From Perkinsus chesapeaki (lineage: Eukaryota > Perkinsozoa > Perkinsida > Perkinsidae), in contig JAAPAO010000043.1 of NCBI GenBank assembly GCA_013115145.1, positions 9,724 to 73,723 on the forward strand: a stretch of DNA of 64,000 nucleotides, given 5' to 3'. Position numbers and translations under genes: made by a program. Positions 32,258 through 43,510 of this stretch are shown in pieces; the stretch's first letter is position 1, and each line of letters opens with the position of its first letter. The notes under the pieces are model-generated. The model was not told the origin of the DNA, searched no databases, and saw only the letters and a list, made by a program, of their open reading frames with translations.

Positions 32258-33457
32258 TTAGTTCGCCTTGGTCTTTTTCGCAGCACGAGCCTCCATCTTC
32301 TTCTCGTGCTTCAAACTCTTAGAAGTGTGAGTTTTCCGCTTGGATACCTGCGATGAGCCAGACATCCAGCTCGTCCCAGATTACGAAGACGCCTCCTTAC
32401 CCCCTCCTCTTGTTGAATAAGCCTCTTAGTTGCGTAGGCCGCGATGCCGAAGAATGCAGCGAAGACACCGAGCATGTACACTGCCTTCTGGAGACTTGTC
32501 ATAGAATCTCCAGGCAGGCCCACAGCTGCCCCCGAACTGGACTCGCTCTGAAAATGAAGAGATTCTCCGTAGTCTTCGATAGAGGCAACATTGGCGCTTT
32601 AAACAAGACACTACCTTCAAGATCCCTTCCAAAAGCTCGAACTGACGGGGCGACATCTGCCCGCTCGGCCCACCCGTGGACTCGGAGTTGAGCAAATTGG
32701 TTATCTTCAGGTCATTTTCCAAGAACTTCGCGGGCGAAGATTGGTAGTCCTCTACCCAGAGAGGCGATATTGGAGAGAGGAGTATCTAAGCTTACTCATG
32801 AGCTCAGGAGTCATATAGAAATAACAATTCCTGATCATTCCCATCTGCAAGAACTGCATGGCTTGCTCAGCCTGGACCTGATGATGACAAGCACGAATCA
32901 TTTGGCTTAATACCACATGCCGCTTACTCCGTGTTGGTTCATTATCTCATCCATGGTAGCCTTCAAGTCCTCTTCATGGCGATTGAAGTGAATTCTTGCG
33001 ACGGCCAAGCACGCCGACATCCTATCCTTCCTTTGAGTAGGAGTCAGATCTTCGTCGACCTGACCACAGGCGCCGCCAAATCCCCCCACAATAGGTTAAC
33101 CAACGATGAGTACCTCATTAGCTTCGGCCTCCTCTCGTTTAGCCTTCTCGATCGGCGACTCTCCGAGGACATCATCTTCGTCCTCGTCCTCTTCCTCCTC
33201 GTCATCCTAAAAACATCTGGAAATTAACTGCCGTCCCATTAGTCGATTACCATGTCATCAGGCGAGCCAGCGAACAGCTCATCATCGTCATCAGGGTCCT
33301 CTTCCTCCTGTACTTCAACCTGACAGGATAAACTCGGTCGAGCCCCATATCACACCCCCACAGGTACCTCCGTCTCGGCAACCACGAGGGTTGGAGTCTC
33401 CGAAAAGAGAACTGCGAGGGAGAGGATTGAAAGAAGAATCGACCAGTGAACACGCAT
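32258..33457 (-). CDS. Type I membrane protein with acidic lumenal region
   Basis: Start ATG at 33457: MRVHWSILLSILSLAVLF is a signal peptide. Several exons add an unusually acidic run (EEEDPDDDDELF and DDEEEEDEDEDDVLGES), then SACLAVARIHFNRHEEDL and QAMQFLQMGMIRNCYFYM, a linker with GQMSPRQFELLEGILK, and one transmembrane helix AVYMLGVFAAFFGIAAYAT. The cytosolic tail is strongly basic (KRKTHTSKSLKHEKKMEAR) and ends in KKTKAN at 32258-32260. Seven or so short introns join in phase. The layout suggests an ER or secretory-membrane protein, but I do not recognise the family. Confidence 0.72.
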
Positions 33458-33954
33458 AGTTGACAAAATACCACTTAAAAGACGGAAATACACCAGTCTC
33501 CAGCTGACCCCTTTTTGTGACGCTTTTTAAAGATATTTTCTAGCTCGGATTGCAGCTCAAGCCGAAAATCTGGAAGCCCTCATTATCCGAGGGAGCCGGA
33601 AATCGAGTGTGTGTCCAACGACTTCTCCCTGGCTACGTAGTAGCTTATCCTTTTCGGAAAATGCTTCATAAGGGTACTCGTAGTACAAGAAGACTGCCAT
33701 CATCCGCTCGTAAGCGTTTGAGGCAGTTCAGCGTCACGCGCCACGAAACTGTTGCGCAAGTCTCACTTTCCGTTGGTAACAACCGTAGGTCGCCTACCTC
33801 TATGCTGTTTACGGGTGGTTGAGGAAATACCAGAGAGCTGTTTTCCTGCCTTTCTCCTATCGCGTCTGTCTCTCCTCAATTATACAGGCGTTTAGTAGCC
33901 CATCGTCTTCCACGATCCTCGTCCCATACCGCTCCTGTCGCTAGTGCAGTTGAA
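33458..33954. other. Divergent intergenic region
   Basis: Lies between the outward-facing starts of the type I membrane protein and the dephospho-CoA kinase. A 90-codon plus frame at 33550-33822 has no recognisable feature. Confidence 0.45.
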
Positions 33955-34973
33955 ATGGTATATATCTCTACCCAAAGGATATCAGTTAGTCTATCACTTT
34001 TATTAATAATGCTTGCATCATCCGTCACTGGTCTAGCAGGATGTATCCTCACTACAGCACAGTTACCCCTCGGCGTCCTACGCCGCAAACTTCGCCGCGA
34101 TCACCGCAAGTACCTGATGACCGCCACTGCAGCAGTCCTGTTGGAGTTTTGGGTACTATGGGGTCTTTCCTGTGGTTCTAGCATCCGGGATGTTCGTAGG
34201 TTACTAAAAAGCACGGCGTTCTAGCTGGGCTGGTGGCCGGGGCCCTCCATTTCGTTGGTAGCCGCCTGGTCATCCCCGGTATAACCGGCGGCATTGGTTC
34301 GGGCAAGTCAACAGCAGTCGCCTGTTTGCAGGCCAAATATGATGTCCAGTAAAACGCCGTGAAACTTCCTCACTGATGAGCCAATGTTAGGGTCATTGAT
34401 GCCGATAAAATTGCGCGGGAAATAATGGAGCCTGGCCGCCCGGCGTTCAAGGAGGTGGTGCAGTCTTTCGGGGACAAAATCCTCACTTCTCAGGGACAAA
34501 TCAACCGACAGAAACTGGGAGAAATAGTAAGGAGCACCTTATTCGCAGTTCGCCTTTATACCTGCGTAATGTAGGTCTTCGCCGACGACAAGTCTCGGGC
34601 CTTACTAAACCGCATCACGCACAAGCATATAATCATTACCATGATGTGGCGTTTGTTTTCCTATCGTGTTCTTCCCCCCTATAACAAACCGCCAATGGTG
34701 ATGGACGTGCCTCTACTGCTAGAGACGCCTGGTCTACGGTGGGTATGCGACCCTGTGGTTGTCGTTTATGTCGACCCTCAAACTCAACTCGACCGACTTG
34801 TCAAGCGATGCCCCACGGAGAGTGTCACTAACTTGACCAACAGGATAAAGGCTCAGATGCCACTCGACCAAAAGGTTGCCATGGCAGATAGGGTTCTGGA
34901 CAACCGTGGAGATTTGAAAAACTTAGAGAAACAAGTTGACGATTTATACGAGAAGGAACTAAAGAATATGTAA
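33955..34973 (+). CDS. coaE: Dephospho-CoA kinase with N-terminal membrane anchor
   Basis: Last step of coenzyme A synthesis: phosphorylates the 3'-hydroxyl of dephospho-CoA using ATP. The ATG at 33955 opens a hydrophobic leader (SVSLSLLLIMLASSVTGLAG). A 46-nt intron joins in phase to a second hydrophobic stretch and the P-loop GITGGIGSGKST. After the next intron comes VIDADKIAREIMEPGRPAF, with the family DAD motif, then LGEI and VFADDKSRALLNRITHKH, VMDVPLLLETPGLRW, VVVVYVDPQTQLDRL and the lid-type NRIKAQMPLDQKVAMAD. Stop at 34971-34973. Kinase length is normal. The anchor suggests the enzyme sits on a membrane, as reported for some eukaryotic forms. Confidence 0.9.
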
Positions 34974-35141
34974 TGATAATGTAGCTCGCTATTAAATCCT
35001 TTTATCTATCCTACTACCATTCAACACACTTGATTTGTATCTCTGCTTTGTGTCCTTTTACCGGCGTCCCTCACTGCGTCTTGTTGGGTAAATGGGAAGG
35101 CTATTGCTGGCAGGTTGCAAGCCAATTAACTGAATTTAATA

Positions 35142-35465
35142 ATGGCAAGCCCACAGTATCATCTAAAAGATCCTTCCCCGTGCGTATCATCGATGATGCA
35201 TTCATCCGAGTGTTTCAGCAAACTGGCACAGACTGTCACATCTCTCCCCGCTCTATTCCGGTACCACCACAGACATTACGACTCAGTCTACGATGACACC
35301 TACACGCCTAAGAACTTCGAGCTCGAGCCGCCGTGTCGTCCTATCGGATGGAGCATGGAGGAATGGCAAATCGCTAAAGAGACGGTCGCCATGGGCATAA
35401 CATCGACCATTATAAGAGTTGTGGATCGTCCAGCAAATTCTGCCGCCGCAGTAGCGGGCAAGTGA
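35142..35465 (+). CDS. Small intronless protein, unrecognised
   Basis: Single frame of 107 codons from ATG (MASPQYHLKDPSPCVSS) to stop at 35463-35465. The middle part, HYDSVYDDTYTPKNFELEPP, and the helix SMEEWQIAKETVAMGI look like real protein. It lies about 170 bp after the dephospho-CoA kinase on the same strand. It has no signal peptide or membrane helix. Function unknown. Confidence 0.5.
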   Translation: MASPQYHLKDPSPCVSSMMHSSECFSKLAQTVTSLPALFRYHHRHYDSVYDDTYTPKNFELEPPCRPIGWSMEEWQIAKETVAMGITSTIIRVVDRPANSAAAVAGK

Positions 35466-35862
35466 TTATATGACCAGCACTAAAGTGATGTCTACGTTTT
35501 ATTTTTATTATTTTATATATTAGTGCGGGGCCGTCGAGGTCCCCGAGTTTAATTATTTCCACGGCGGCCCTCGTGTGCCCAAATGGGTGCTCGCCGGTAC
35601 GCCTGACTACTCCATATGGGTGCCGCCTGCCGCGGCGCCTAACATTTTTGTGCGAGTTCTTTCTCCTCGCATAGCGCGCCCGAGCCGCCTTATATCGGAT
35701 GGTCAGCCCTCTTTGCGTTGTTATTATGGATATCGATATTGAACAACATGTATTGACCTGCAAATGACTGACGTGCATGTTAGATTGTCCAATACCGCCG
35801 CCTGTTCAGTTCAGTAACCTAAATTCGCCCGGGAGGTATTCCGCGTACCGGAGCTTGTCCAT
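35466..35862. other. Intergenic, no gene seen
   Basis: No exon is evident on either strand. The overlapping minus-strand frame (35410-35778) is Arg-rich but shows no motif and no splice partners. Confidence 0.45.
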
Positions 35863-36893
35863 ATGGATCCGACTCGCCGGAAAGCTGTATCCTGCATGAT
35901 AGGCATGGTTTTGGTCCATATAGCACTGCTGCTCGTCTGTATTTATCTGCAGGAGAACCACGACATCCCCAAGTACTGTGAGACAAAGGGAGTGGTTTCC
36001 ATACGAATCACCAGGTCGCTCCGAGTGAGCGTTTATATCGTATTCGGGATGCTATCTGGTTTCGGCGGTCTTCTCGTTTATAACGTAGCGAGGCCGTACG
36101 TGGCCTCCACGCCGCTGTGGTGGATGAAGCACCTTCACAACGCCATGCTGGTGTCTCCTATAGTGGTAATGGTTCCACCCCGATCATTGTGTTATCCTGT
36201 CCCTCTCCAGGTTATGTCGGTTTTGCTTATATTTTCGCGGGCCACGAGCGGGTCGCGCGAAGCAAGCGACTTTTACATCCCCGTAACGGTCGGATCTTCA
36301 CTGCTGTTCATCATGGCCAGCACTATCTACTATGTGATACTCTGGACAGCGCCGTAGCTTATCACAGGCAAGCAGATACTCTGGTACTGGAGGCATCGCC
36401 AGGAAATGGACATCTTCAATGTGGACGAGCTAGGCATGTTCGGTGACATCCTCAGAGGGCCCGCTCCGATCCTGCGCCGCAAGACGTCCCGAGAGCTGGA
36501 GGACGTGCTGAATACCTGCACCATCAGCTTGGGGGGCGAGGGGTCCGACGCCCCTCTCCCGGTCGTCATGGGCCATCAGCGGATGATGTCCTCTTGTCCC
36601 ATTTGTCTCGAATCGTTCGTAGAAAAGGCAGGTGATGATGATGAGGGCAGCCAGCGGGATGCAAGAGTTTGTCTGATCACAGTGTGCAAGCATGTGACCC
36701 ATCGCGACTGCCTCAAGGTAGGCTCAAGATTCATCTACACCATTCAGTATTATCTATCCATTAGGACTGGTTTAAGACGAAGAACACCACCCAGTGTCCT
36801 GTATGCAAGCAGAGCCTCCTCCCCGATAGACAGACCTCTAATCAAGAGCGGTCACATTCTGCTGGAGTGTCATCCACCGAAGGACGTATGTGA
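35863..36893 (+). CDS. Membrane RING-H2 E3 ubiquitin ligase
   Basis: The ATG at 35863 starts MDPTRRKAVSCMIGMVLVH with a first membrane helix. More helices follow around IVFGMLSGFGGLLVYN and SSLLFIMASTIYY, interrupted by introns at about 36136 (59 nt) and 36331 (44 nt; TIYY joins in phase to ILWYWRHRQEMD). The RING is CPICLESF, a long acidic insert, CKHVTHRDCLK, and after a 47-nt intron DWFKTKNTTQCPVCKQSLL. The ligand order C3H2C3 is complete. Tail ends SSTEGRM at 36891-36893. Substrate unknown; the form is that of ER or endosomal quality-control ligases. Confidence 0.8.
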
Positions 36894-37062
36894 GCCCTCA
36901 AACATGCTCAAGTGCCTCATTATCGTTGATGTTGAACTGATCACAGCTTGTGTTTGCGAAGTATATGACGATGATGTTCGACTGTATCAAACGCAACTGA
37001 CCTCCTCTCGCCCAACTCACACGGCTTCATGACATTTCATTGCAAACGCACACGCATGCTGG

Positions 37063-38871
37063 CTACCCACAGATGGTCGCTTGGCAATCTGGATCGGTCA
37101 ACCCTATCGGCGTGCAAACTTCAAACTGTCCACCAAGAATGAAACGTTCACAGACTTGGCGCCAGCTGCTCTTTTCGAAGACTCGAAGGTCGAAGTTGTC
37201 GTATCGTCTGAGGTAGTTCTGCATGATCTCGTACTTCTTCGACATGCCGGCGAAGTGCAGAACGAATCCAGTTGTGTTGAGGTCGGCTCGAGGTGTCTTG
37301 AAATTGATATCTACTTTGCGGGGATCCACAAATTTGATTGATGTGGTCCTTCGAGACCCGAAGGTCCCGGCGAGGCGTTCGAGTTCAGTAAGGACGCAAT
37401 AGGTAAGATCGGCCACACTGTGAAGTAGACTTCTGAACGGCAATACTTCTGACAAGCACACGCTGGTGTATAAAGGAGAGACTTTCGACCGATCGGGACG
37501 GCTTTCGGGCAGCCTTTGAGATACCTCATCACTCACATAGTGGAGGACAGTCAGAGCCAAAGCGTCTTGGTCGGCAAATGGCATGCCATAGACGGTTGCG
37601 TGACCCAACAAGATGTCCAGGAAATGTCGGCCATTGGGGCTGTTACGGACAATGGCGAGGCCACCGTTGAGCTCTGTCCGATCCGGGACATCTCTCAGCA
37701 CCACATCGGCCCCTTCTATGAACTGATGCAAAGGAATGTCGTAACAGGCAAAACTAACAACCATATCGCCCGCATCAGCAACAATCACAGCGTCGAAGTG
37801 AGCGAGCCAACGATGCGCTGCCCGCCACTTCATCCATCCAACAGACGCGGGTTGAGCAACACTAACTTCTCGAGGCCGTCCTGAGGGTCCCATGACGAAT
37901 CGGAGAGGCCATACCGCCCTAGGATACCTTACAGTATGCAGGGCATCGTAACCATCGTACTCCTCGGAATCGACAACAACCTCATAGCCATGCCGGCTAG
38001 CATAGCACCGCCACATCCCTACAGCCGCTCGAGTGAGGGGCGACGCTTCAGTGTTGTAAGCCACCGAAAGGATCAGACCAACCCGAGCAGCTTGTGGAAC
38101 GGCTTTGGCGATACCAGACGAAGCAGAGAATCTCGGTCGCCGGAGCGCCCGCTGCTCCGACATGGCGCACCTTCTAGCGCGCTGCTCTCTCCACCAGTAG
38201 AATGCATACGACGATAAACCCGACCTTGGCATCTGTCGCCTAGACAGCGCCACACTGTCCAGGGCCATGGCCAGACCGGACGCCTGGCTGAAGTACAGCA
38301 GCTGAAGAGCATAGGAACACTTAGAACGAGAGAGACCTCCACGATGACTGTCTGGGCGCCACACGGAGTGCTGCCACCGACGCAGGTACATGCTGGTGCA
38401 GAAGTCGAGAATTTCCAACCTCGCATGCGCGGCATTCCGGCCGACGTCCTCGCACACAGTAGGACTCAGTACACCGGCATCCTCCTTGGTGAACCACTTG
38501 GAAGCTAGGATGTCACACTGCCTGTCATAACGACCCTCCCGTAGAGGTGAACACACTAAAGGAAAGAGTTCTACGATCCTAGGATGGAATGGCGGTGCAG
38601 TTAGAAATGACACCAAGTTGAAATCGGGCAGTCCAGCCTGCCGGATCTCGCCAGCCAGGTCTGCGAAGCCATCGATTGTAACGTTACAGCAGTGTTCTAC
38701 TACAGACCGACCACGCATCGAAATGCAGTCCGATGGGCCGCCTTGGTACCGAGGGTCACAACAATGAGCCCGAAACTCCACATCGTACCAGGCATGTGCA
38801 CACTCTTTGGCCAAAGGCGAAACGACTAGATACGAGACGGATAAAACTGTTCTTGCCAACCATTTGACCAT
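37063..38871 (-). CDS. Type II membrane glycosyltransferase-like protein
   Basis: Single open frame of about 602 codons from the first ATG at 38871 (MVKWLARTVLSVSYLVV), a signal anchor or signal peptide. The frame extends to 38991 only from a TTG. The N-terminal third is Cys-rich, with paired cysteines RAHCCDPRY and VEHCCNVTI. The C-terminal half has a GT34/DUF273-like pattern: WMKWRAAHRWLAHFDAVIV, then ADAGDMVV where a DxD is expected, RTELNGGLAIVRNSPNGR and GMPFADQDALALTVLHY, plus LHFAGMSKK near the end. This would transfer a sugar from a nucleotide donor in the Golgi. The GT assignment rests on pattern only. No introns, unusual here. Confidence 0.62.
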   Translation of the reverse strand: MVKWLARTVLSVSYLVVSPLAKECAHAWYDVEFRAHCCDPRYQGGPSDCISMRGRSVVEHCCNVTIDGFADLAGEIRQAGLPDFNLVSFLTAPPFHPRIVELFPLVCSPLREGRYDRQCDILASKWFTKEDAGVLSPTVCEDVGRNAAHARLEILDFCTSMYLRRWQHSVWRPDSHRGGLSRSKCSYALQLLYFSQASGLAMALDSVALSRRQMPRSGLSSYAFYWWREQRARRCAMSEQRALRRPRFSASSGIAKAVPQAARVGLILSVAYNTEASPLTRAAVGMWRCYASRHGYEVVVDSEEYDGYDALHTVRYPRAVWPLRFVMGPSGRPREVSVAQPASVGWMKWRAAHRWLAHFDAVIVADAGDMVVSFACYDIPLHQFIEGADVVLRDVPDRTELNGGLAIVRNSPNGRHFLDILLGHATVYGMPFADQDALALTVLHYVSDEVSQRLPESRPDRSKVSPLYTSVCLSEVLPFRSLLHSVADLTYCVLTELERLAGTFGSRRTTSIKFVDPRKVDINFKTPRADLNTTGFVLHFAGMSKKYEIMQNYLRRYDNFDLRVFEKSSWRQVCERFILGGQFEVCTPIGLTDPDCQATICG

Positions 38872-39039
38872 TAAATTGTTCCATGCCCTAACAGAAGCCG
38901 ATAACCCAAACACTAACAACACAACTCCAAAAAGTGAATTCTTTCCAGCCAGTATTCCTAGCACCGTTGCAAGAGCCTCAGAGTGCGCCAAAAGAAACTA
39001 TAGCTGCGGCAGCGACGTTCACGAAATAGAACTTCACGC

Positions 39040-40073
39040 TTACAACTGGATCTTGGCATCCTCGGACTCGGGAATGATGTTACGGTCAACAGCGGTTCCC
39101 TCCTCGGCGGACTCGGTATGGAGCTCCATCAAGCGGGTGAGATCGAACTTCGGCTTCTTAAGGATCTTAACCTTGCGGATGTAGCAGTCCTTAAGAGGGT
39201 AGATAGAACGAGTCTGCTTCTCGATCTCGGCACCGATAGATTCGGTGACGAAACGCTTGACAAGGTCGCTCATGCGGCACTTGGAAGCCTCAGCGGACAT
39301 GATCTCAACCATCCTGACATCACAGAAAATAACAGCAATCTATGGGTTCCCGATCATTACTTCTTGCGGATCCTGCGGATCTGGGCACCGCTGGCATAGC
39401 AGTTAGCCTTAACAGACTCCGGGCGCTTCTTAGTGAAAGCAATGGAGAAAAGACGGAGGATGTAACCATCGGTGGTCTTGACGTCAACGTGGGCCTCAAT
39501 CAAAGTCTGCCACTTGCGGATGAGAGAGCAGAGCTTATCACGAGTGAAGTCCATGCCGTGGAAGTCGGTAAGAGCGTTGCGGCCCTGAACTTCCTGGATC
39601 TCCAACTTAACCTTACGGAAGGAGTGATCCTCGTTGGAGTTCAAGTCGGCAAGGTTGACTTCGCAGACGCGGCCCTTGAGAGCCTCAGAGGCAATCTAAA
39701 AGCAACGCAAAAATCAAACAACGAACATAGGCTAATGATAAAGTGCGTGTAGGAGAAGAATGCAAGAAAACAGCAGGGGTTGAATATTACCTTGGTACCG
39801 GTGGTCTTGGTGACCAAAGTCTTACCGGCCTCGCGGACGGAGAACATAGTGGGGGCCTTAACCGAGTACCACTCCTTCTTGAGGAAGGGATCTCCCCTAC
39901 AGAAAATACAATAATAAATCAAACGATAAGAACAGCAATCAAGGATATAACTTTAGAAATAAACCGACAAGAGATGTGTATCTGGCTTAGCCTCTCACTA
40001 GTGTCCCTTATTACACCTTCTTCTTGCCTCCCTTCTTTCCCTTGGTGAGTCTCTTGTTCTTGCCAACGGCCAT
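39040..40073 (-). CDS. RPS3A: 40S ribosomal protein eS1 (S3a)
   Basis: Structural protein of the small ribosomal subunit. Four exons: [19 protein letters not shown] from ATG 40073, a roughly 118-nt intron, then [19 protein letters not shown] and [14 protein letters not shown], a roughly 95-nt intron, then [20 protein letters not shown] and [19 protein letters not shown], and after a 45-nt intron [19 protein letters not shown] to the stop at 39040. All match the family over full length. Introns 1 and 2 are the longest among the housekeeping genes here, and codon use is biased to C/G-ending codons as expected for high expression. Confidence 0.95.
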
Positions 40074-40611
40074 GGTGCTGGTGTACGGGGTGGCTTCACT
40101 TCCTCGGCGCGAACTCTTAATCGATCACTTGATCGATTTTAACAGAGCGCGGGCGGAGCGACGGCGCAATTTTTCACCTGCAGTTGGGCCTAGCTTTCCT
40201 TCCTGGTACGCTAACATTACTCATTCATACCATCGCTCAACCGTACAGAAACGCCACAGAGATTTACAGATGCTCATATAGCTAACGTTTGAATTGCTTC
40301 TCGGTTTCTTTACTGTCTGAGAGTCCTTCTAATCAACCCTAATCAGAATTCACTCATGAGCCTCAGTCACGGTTTTCATATCAGCAATGGTTTCGATCAG
40401 CAATTGTGTATTATTCTGGCAGAGGTGTTCTTAAACCTTTTGCCTGTGTCGAAGCTACCCAGCAGTAAGGGTTGTTGTTGTCGATGGTTTAAGCGGTTTG
40501 GTACTCTCCAATGACTAACTCAAGTATCATCTAGTAAGAGAATATACTAATAGGACCCTTCGCAACGATAACATCAACAACACTTTGTTTCTATCATCTC
40601 TCCTTTCTTCT
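40074..40611. other. Intergenic between eS1 and SR-protein genes
   Basis: Upstream flank of eS1 and 3' flank of the SR-protein gene. The plus-strand frame 40024-40281 is antisense to the start of eS1 and is not supported. Confidence 0.5.
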
Positions 40612-41732
40612 TTATCGTCGATCTCCACCATCTCTGCCGCTTCCACGATTGTAGCCACGATCAGTCGAGTAGCGTCGATAATCTTGACGGGAATCAGAAC
40701 GTCTTCTGTAGTAGTCCGAGGAGGAACGCCTATGGTGTTAAGACCGCAACAGTAATTTACCTAGTGGTCAAACAGTGCATCTAATACGGTCACGCTGTAC
40801 CTGTTCCTGTACCTGCTACCCTACACCTATCTAATCCCGATCCCCCGAACCCCCAACACACCACCACCAGCACGATAACCCTCACCTGTCGTCTCTTCTG
40901 CTGCGGTCTCTCGAGTAGGAGCGGCTCCTACTTCTCCGGTCACGAGAGCGATGTCGGCGACTACGGTCTCCATCATAGCTTCGGCTTCTACTCTTCTTGT
41001 CACCCGAATACGATCGAGACCGTGAGCGTGACGATGACGACGAAGAGCTGTAACCATACCTGACAGGCTTCGTTGAACCTCCACTCCCGTGCCCGAAACG
41101 CGCTCACTTCGCCCTCCGACGCTCCCTGCTTCTACTGCGGCTCGACAGGGCTCCGTAACTTCTCCGTTTTCCATTCCTATTACCATTTAAGTGCGGCCCC
41201 CCCGAGGTACAAAGATTCCAGTACCTATTGTATCCACCACGCTCCCTTGCCGCATATGCCGAGCTGCTGCTCGCTTGTCCACGAGACCGATACTCTGCCT
41301 TCAGCGGTATGCCATTGAGAACGACCTGATAGCAGCGGCCGCTGACCGGGGAGGGCCAAAAGACGGTACCTCTCCGCTATCACAGGCGGCCAGTGCAGCC
41401 TGGGCGCTCTCCGAACGCTCGTAACGAATGTAGGCGGCCATCTCATTACGCTTGTCGACAGGCGGCAACCAGCAAACTGTGATCTGATCCAACAGGAGTA
41501 CAGCAGATCGGTGGTCCGATAACGATCTTACATCACCGTATTTTTGGAACACCTGTTTGAGGCCTATCCTGTTGGCTGCCGGCGTCAAACCGGCTACGAT
41601 GTCGATGGCGTTCTGTTGGGCATCACGTGGCGCCTCCCGACCGAGGCCTGGACGATACACGGCCATACTGAGAAAATGTGGCGGAGGTAGCAGGAACTGC
41701 TCGAATCGATACGAACCACCAAAACGCGACAT
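40612..41732 (-). CDS. SR-type RNA-binding protein (RRM plus RS domain)
   Basis: Probable splicing regulator. The ATG at 41732 begins MSRFGGSYRFEQFLLPPPH. An RRM is spread over three exons: AIDIVAGLTPAANRIGLKQV with FQKYGDV, then ITVCWLPPVDKRNEMAAYIR, then VVLNGIPLKAEYRSRGQ. The C-terminal RS domain reads YGYSSSSSSRSRSRSYSG, SRSRSYDGDRSRRHRSRD and a last exon with HHRRSSSDYYRRRSDSRQ, ending GRDGGDRR at 40612-40614. Introns near 41510 and 41340 are 44-48 nt. RNP motifs are weak, so this may be a U2AF35- or SRSF-like variant; it is not clearly assignable to one orthologue. Confidence 0.78.
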
Positions 41733-41759
41733 GAAATAAGCGAGACCAACAACAACTCA

Positions 41760-42122
41760 TCACACAGGACGTGACGGACGCATGACCCCCTCCGGTCTCG
41801 GCCCCGAGTCCCGAAGGGAGCTCCGGAGGACCCCTGGTGGGCGACGAAACCGTGGCTTCTTGTAGCCACTGGACATCGACCAGGACCACGAGTAGGACGT
41901 AACAAAGCCCTCCCTCGATCCTCCTTCATCGTCGCTCAATGGCGAGGACTCAGACAGCACATCCACTACCGGTCTGGTATCATGGCGCTCTGGCAGGGAA
42001 GATACCGACGGTGGGGATCCAATTGTTGGCATTTGATAATAGGCTGACCCTCCTCCTCGCTGCAAGCCCATCGACCTAGCGCAGTGGGACTCCTGTGCGA
42101 CCCGGCACCTGCTGAAGAGCAA
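41760..42122 (-). CDS. Small Ser/Pro/Arg-rich hypothetical
   Basis: Open frame between the coiled-coil gene and the SR-protein gene. Its first ATG (MGLQRGGGSAYYQMPTIGS, near 42069) gives about 103 codons with SSPLSDDEGGSREGF and an Arg/Pro-rich end. It ends only 28 bp before the ATG of the SR gene. It could be a short gene, or 5' exon material of the SR gene. No motif; low confidence. Confidence 0.35.
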   Translation of the reverse strand: MLFSRCRVAQESHCARSMGLQRGGGSAYYQMPTIGSPPSVSSLPERHDTRPVVDVLSESSPLSDDEGGSREGFVTSYSWSWSMSSGYKKPRFRRPPGVLRSSLRDSGPRPEGVMRPSRPV

Positions 42123-42152
42123 AGACTACTACTTCACCGTGGAGACCTCCAT

Positions 42153-43510
42153 TTACTCTGAAATGCCATCAAGCCTCTCGCGGAAGGCTTTGAGCTGTTT
42201 GTCTACTTCGAGATGGACCTCTTCATCCCCACGGGGCATCTCCGACCGATTCTTCCGCTCCAGCTCGTCCTCCAACTTCGCTACAGCCGCCTCCAGCAGC
42301 TCGATGTACTCCTTATGATGGCGTCGCTCGCCCAGTAGTCTGTTCAGGCTTGAAGAGAGTTCACCTCCTAACGGCTCTGATGCTTCGCTCCGCCGTAGAA
42401 GCCTGATAAAAGCGTCATCCTCGACGACACCCTAGACTGAATGACGATGCGAATGTGCCCCTCATGTCGGCATTTCTTCGAACCAATTGAAACTCCAATG
42501 AATACCACCAAATATGTTGCTACGGTGGAATTCTTGTACCACCCTCCAGCCCAGTTTGCCATACACCTCGCTCTCCCTCCTGGAGACACTCAAGCTGTTC
42601 GCCGCCGACACCTCCATCTCTCGGAGTTCCCTCCTCAGCCTTGACATCTCCTCCTCCGCCTCCGCCAGCTTCCTCATCAGATTTTCCTGCCAACCTGTTA
42701 TGGCGGCCCAATAAGTAATCACCGACCTTCTCCCGCTCCACTTCCCCCAAAGCGGCTTTCTCCAGTCTAGCCGCTTCTACAGCTTTCCGCATGACTCCGC
42801 CTTCGCTGTCTAAATTGAATATCCCAGCGTCCAACCTACCGCTCCCACCGCCAAGAGCCTCGGCCAGCAACGTCAGCGTGTCCACAGGGTCGCCCTTCGC
42901 CTCCTCGACTACTCGTAAAACCCCCGCGACCTTCTCCTCAGCACTCTGCCTTCTCACCCGTTCCACCTGTAATACAACCGAAGCAGTCCCGACAGAGGCG
43001 AAGCTTCCCGACCCTCAGCTGGCGGGTCGTAGAGCCCAGTCGAGCCACCAGGCGTTCCCGGTCACTTGTCTGTTTATTCAACTCGGCTTGGGTGTCCGCC
43101 AGCTTACAATTGAGAGTTAGTCGCTCTGCGTTCAAGGCTACCGAGACGGTCTCGATCACGTAAGTATCCAGTGCTCACCCTCAATACGCTCGGCAGCAGC
43201 TGATCCAGGGGACGTGCAGACAACGGCGGTCGTCCTCCTCCTTGGAGTCAGTCTGCAGGACCGGGCTGACAGGAGGGGGGCCGAGCGATGCTATCGAAGA
43301 AAAACACCGATAAGACATATCCGCTATTTTCTGTACCGTTGGCTTTCCCGCTTTATCACGTGCCTCCTCCACCACACCGCAGTCCCCCAGCAACTGGCGC
43401 TGCCTCAGTTTAGTCCTGGTCTGGGCCTCCACGAGACGTCGCTCCAGCTGAGCCACCTCTGCGTCCAGACATGCAGCAGATGAAGCGTAGTGCCGTGAGA
43501 CCATGGGCAT
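42153..43510 (-). CDS. Coiled-coil protein, multi-exon
   Basis: Long heptad-type helices across several exons: LDAEVAQLERRLVEAQTRTK near the start (43510 region, MPMVSRHYASSAAC), LADTQAELNKQTSDRERLVA, ERVRRQSAEEKVAGVLRVV, LMRKLAEAEEEMSRLRREL, and a last exon with HHKEYIELLEAAVAKLEDEL ending FRERLDGISE at 42153-42155. Joins such as QLR to VERV (46-nt intron) and VEREK to VGWQENLM (33-nt intron) keep phase. A structural or centrosomal role would fit, but no named family can be given. The first exon's start is provisional. Confidence 0.7.

Noticed and set aside
32930-33230. Plus frame with Leu/Val-rich end opposite the type I membrane protein
   Set aside because: It is the complement of the acidic Asp/Glu codons (GAC/GAG give GTC/CTC), so the hydrophobic look is an artefact.
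39118-39752. Plus-strand frames over the eS1 gene
   Set aside because: They are antisense to a highly expressed, codon-biased gene, which often leaves the opposite strand open.
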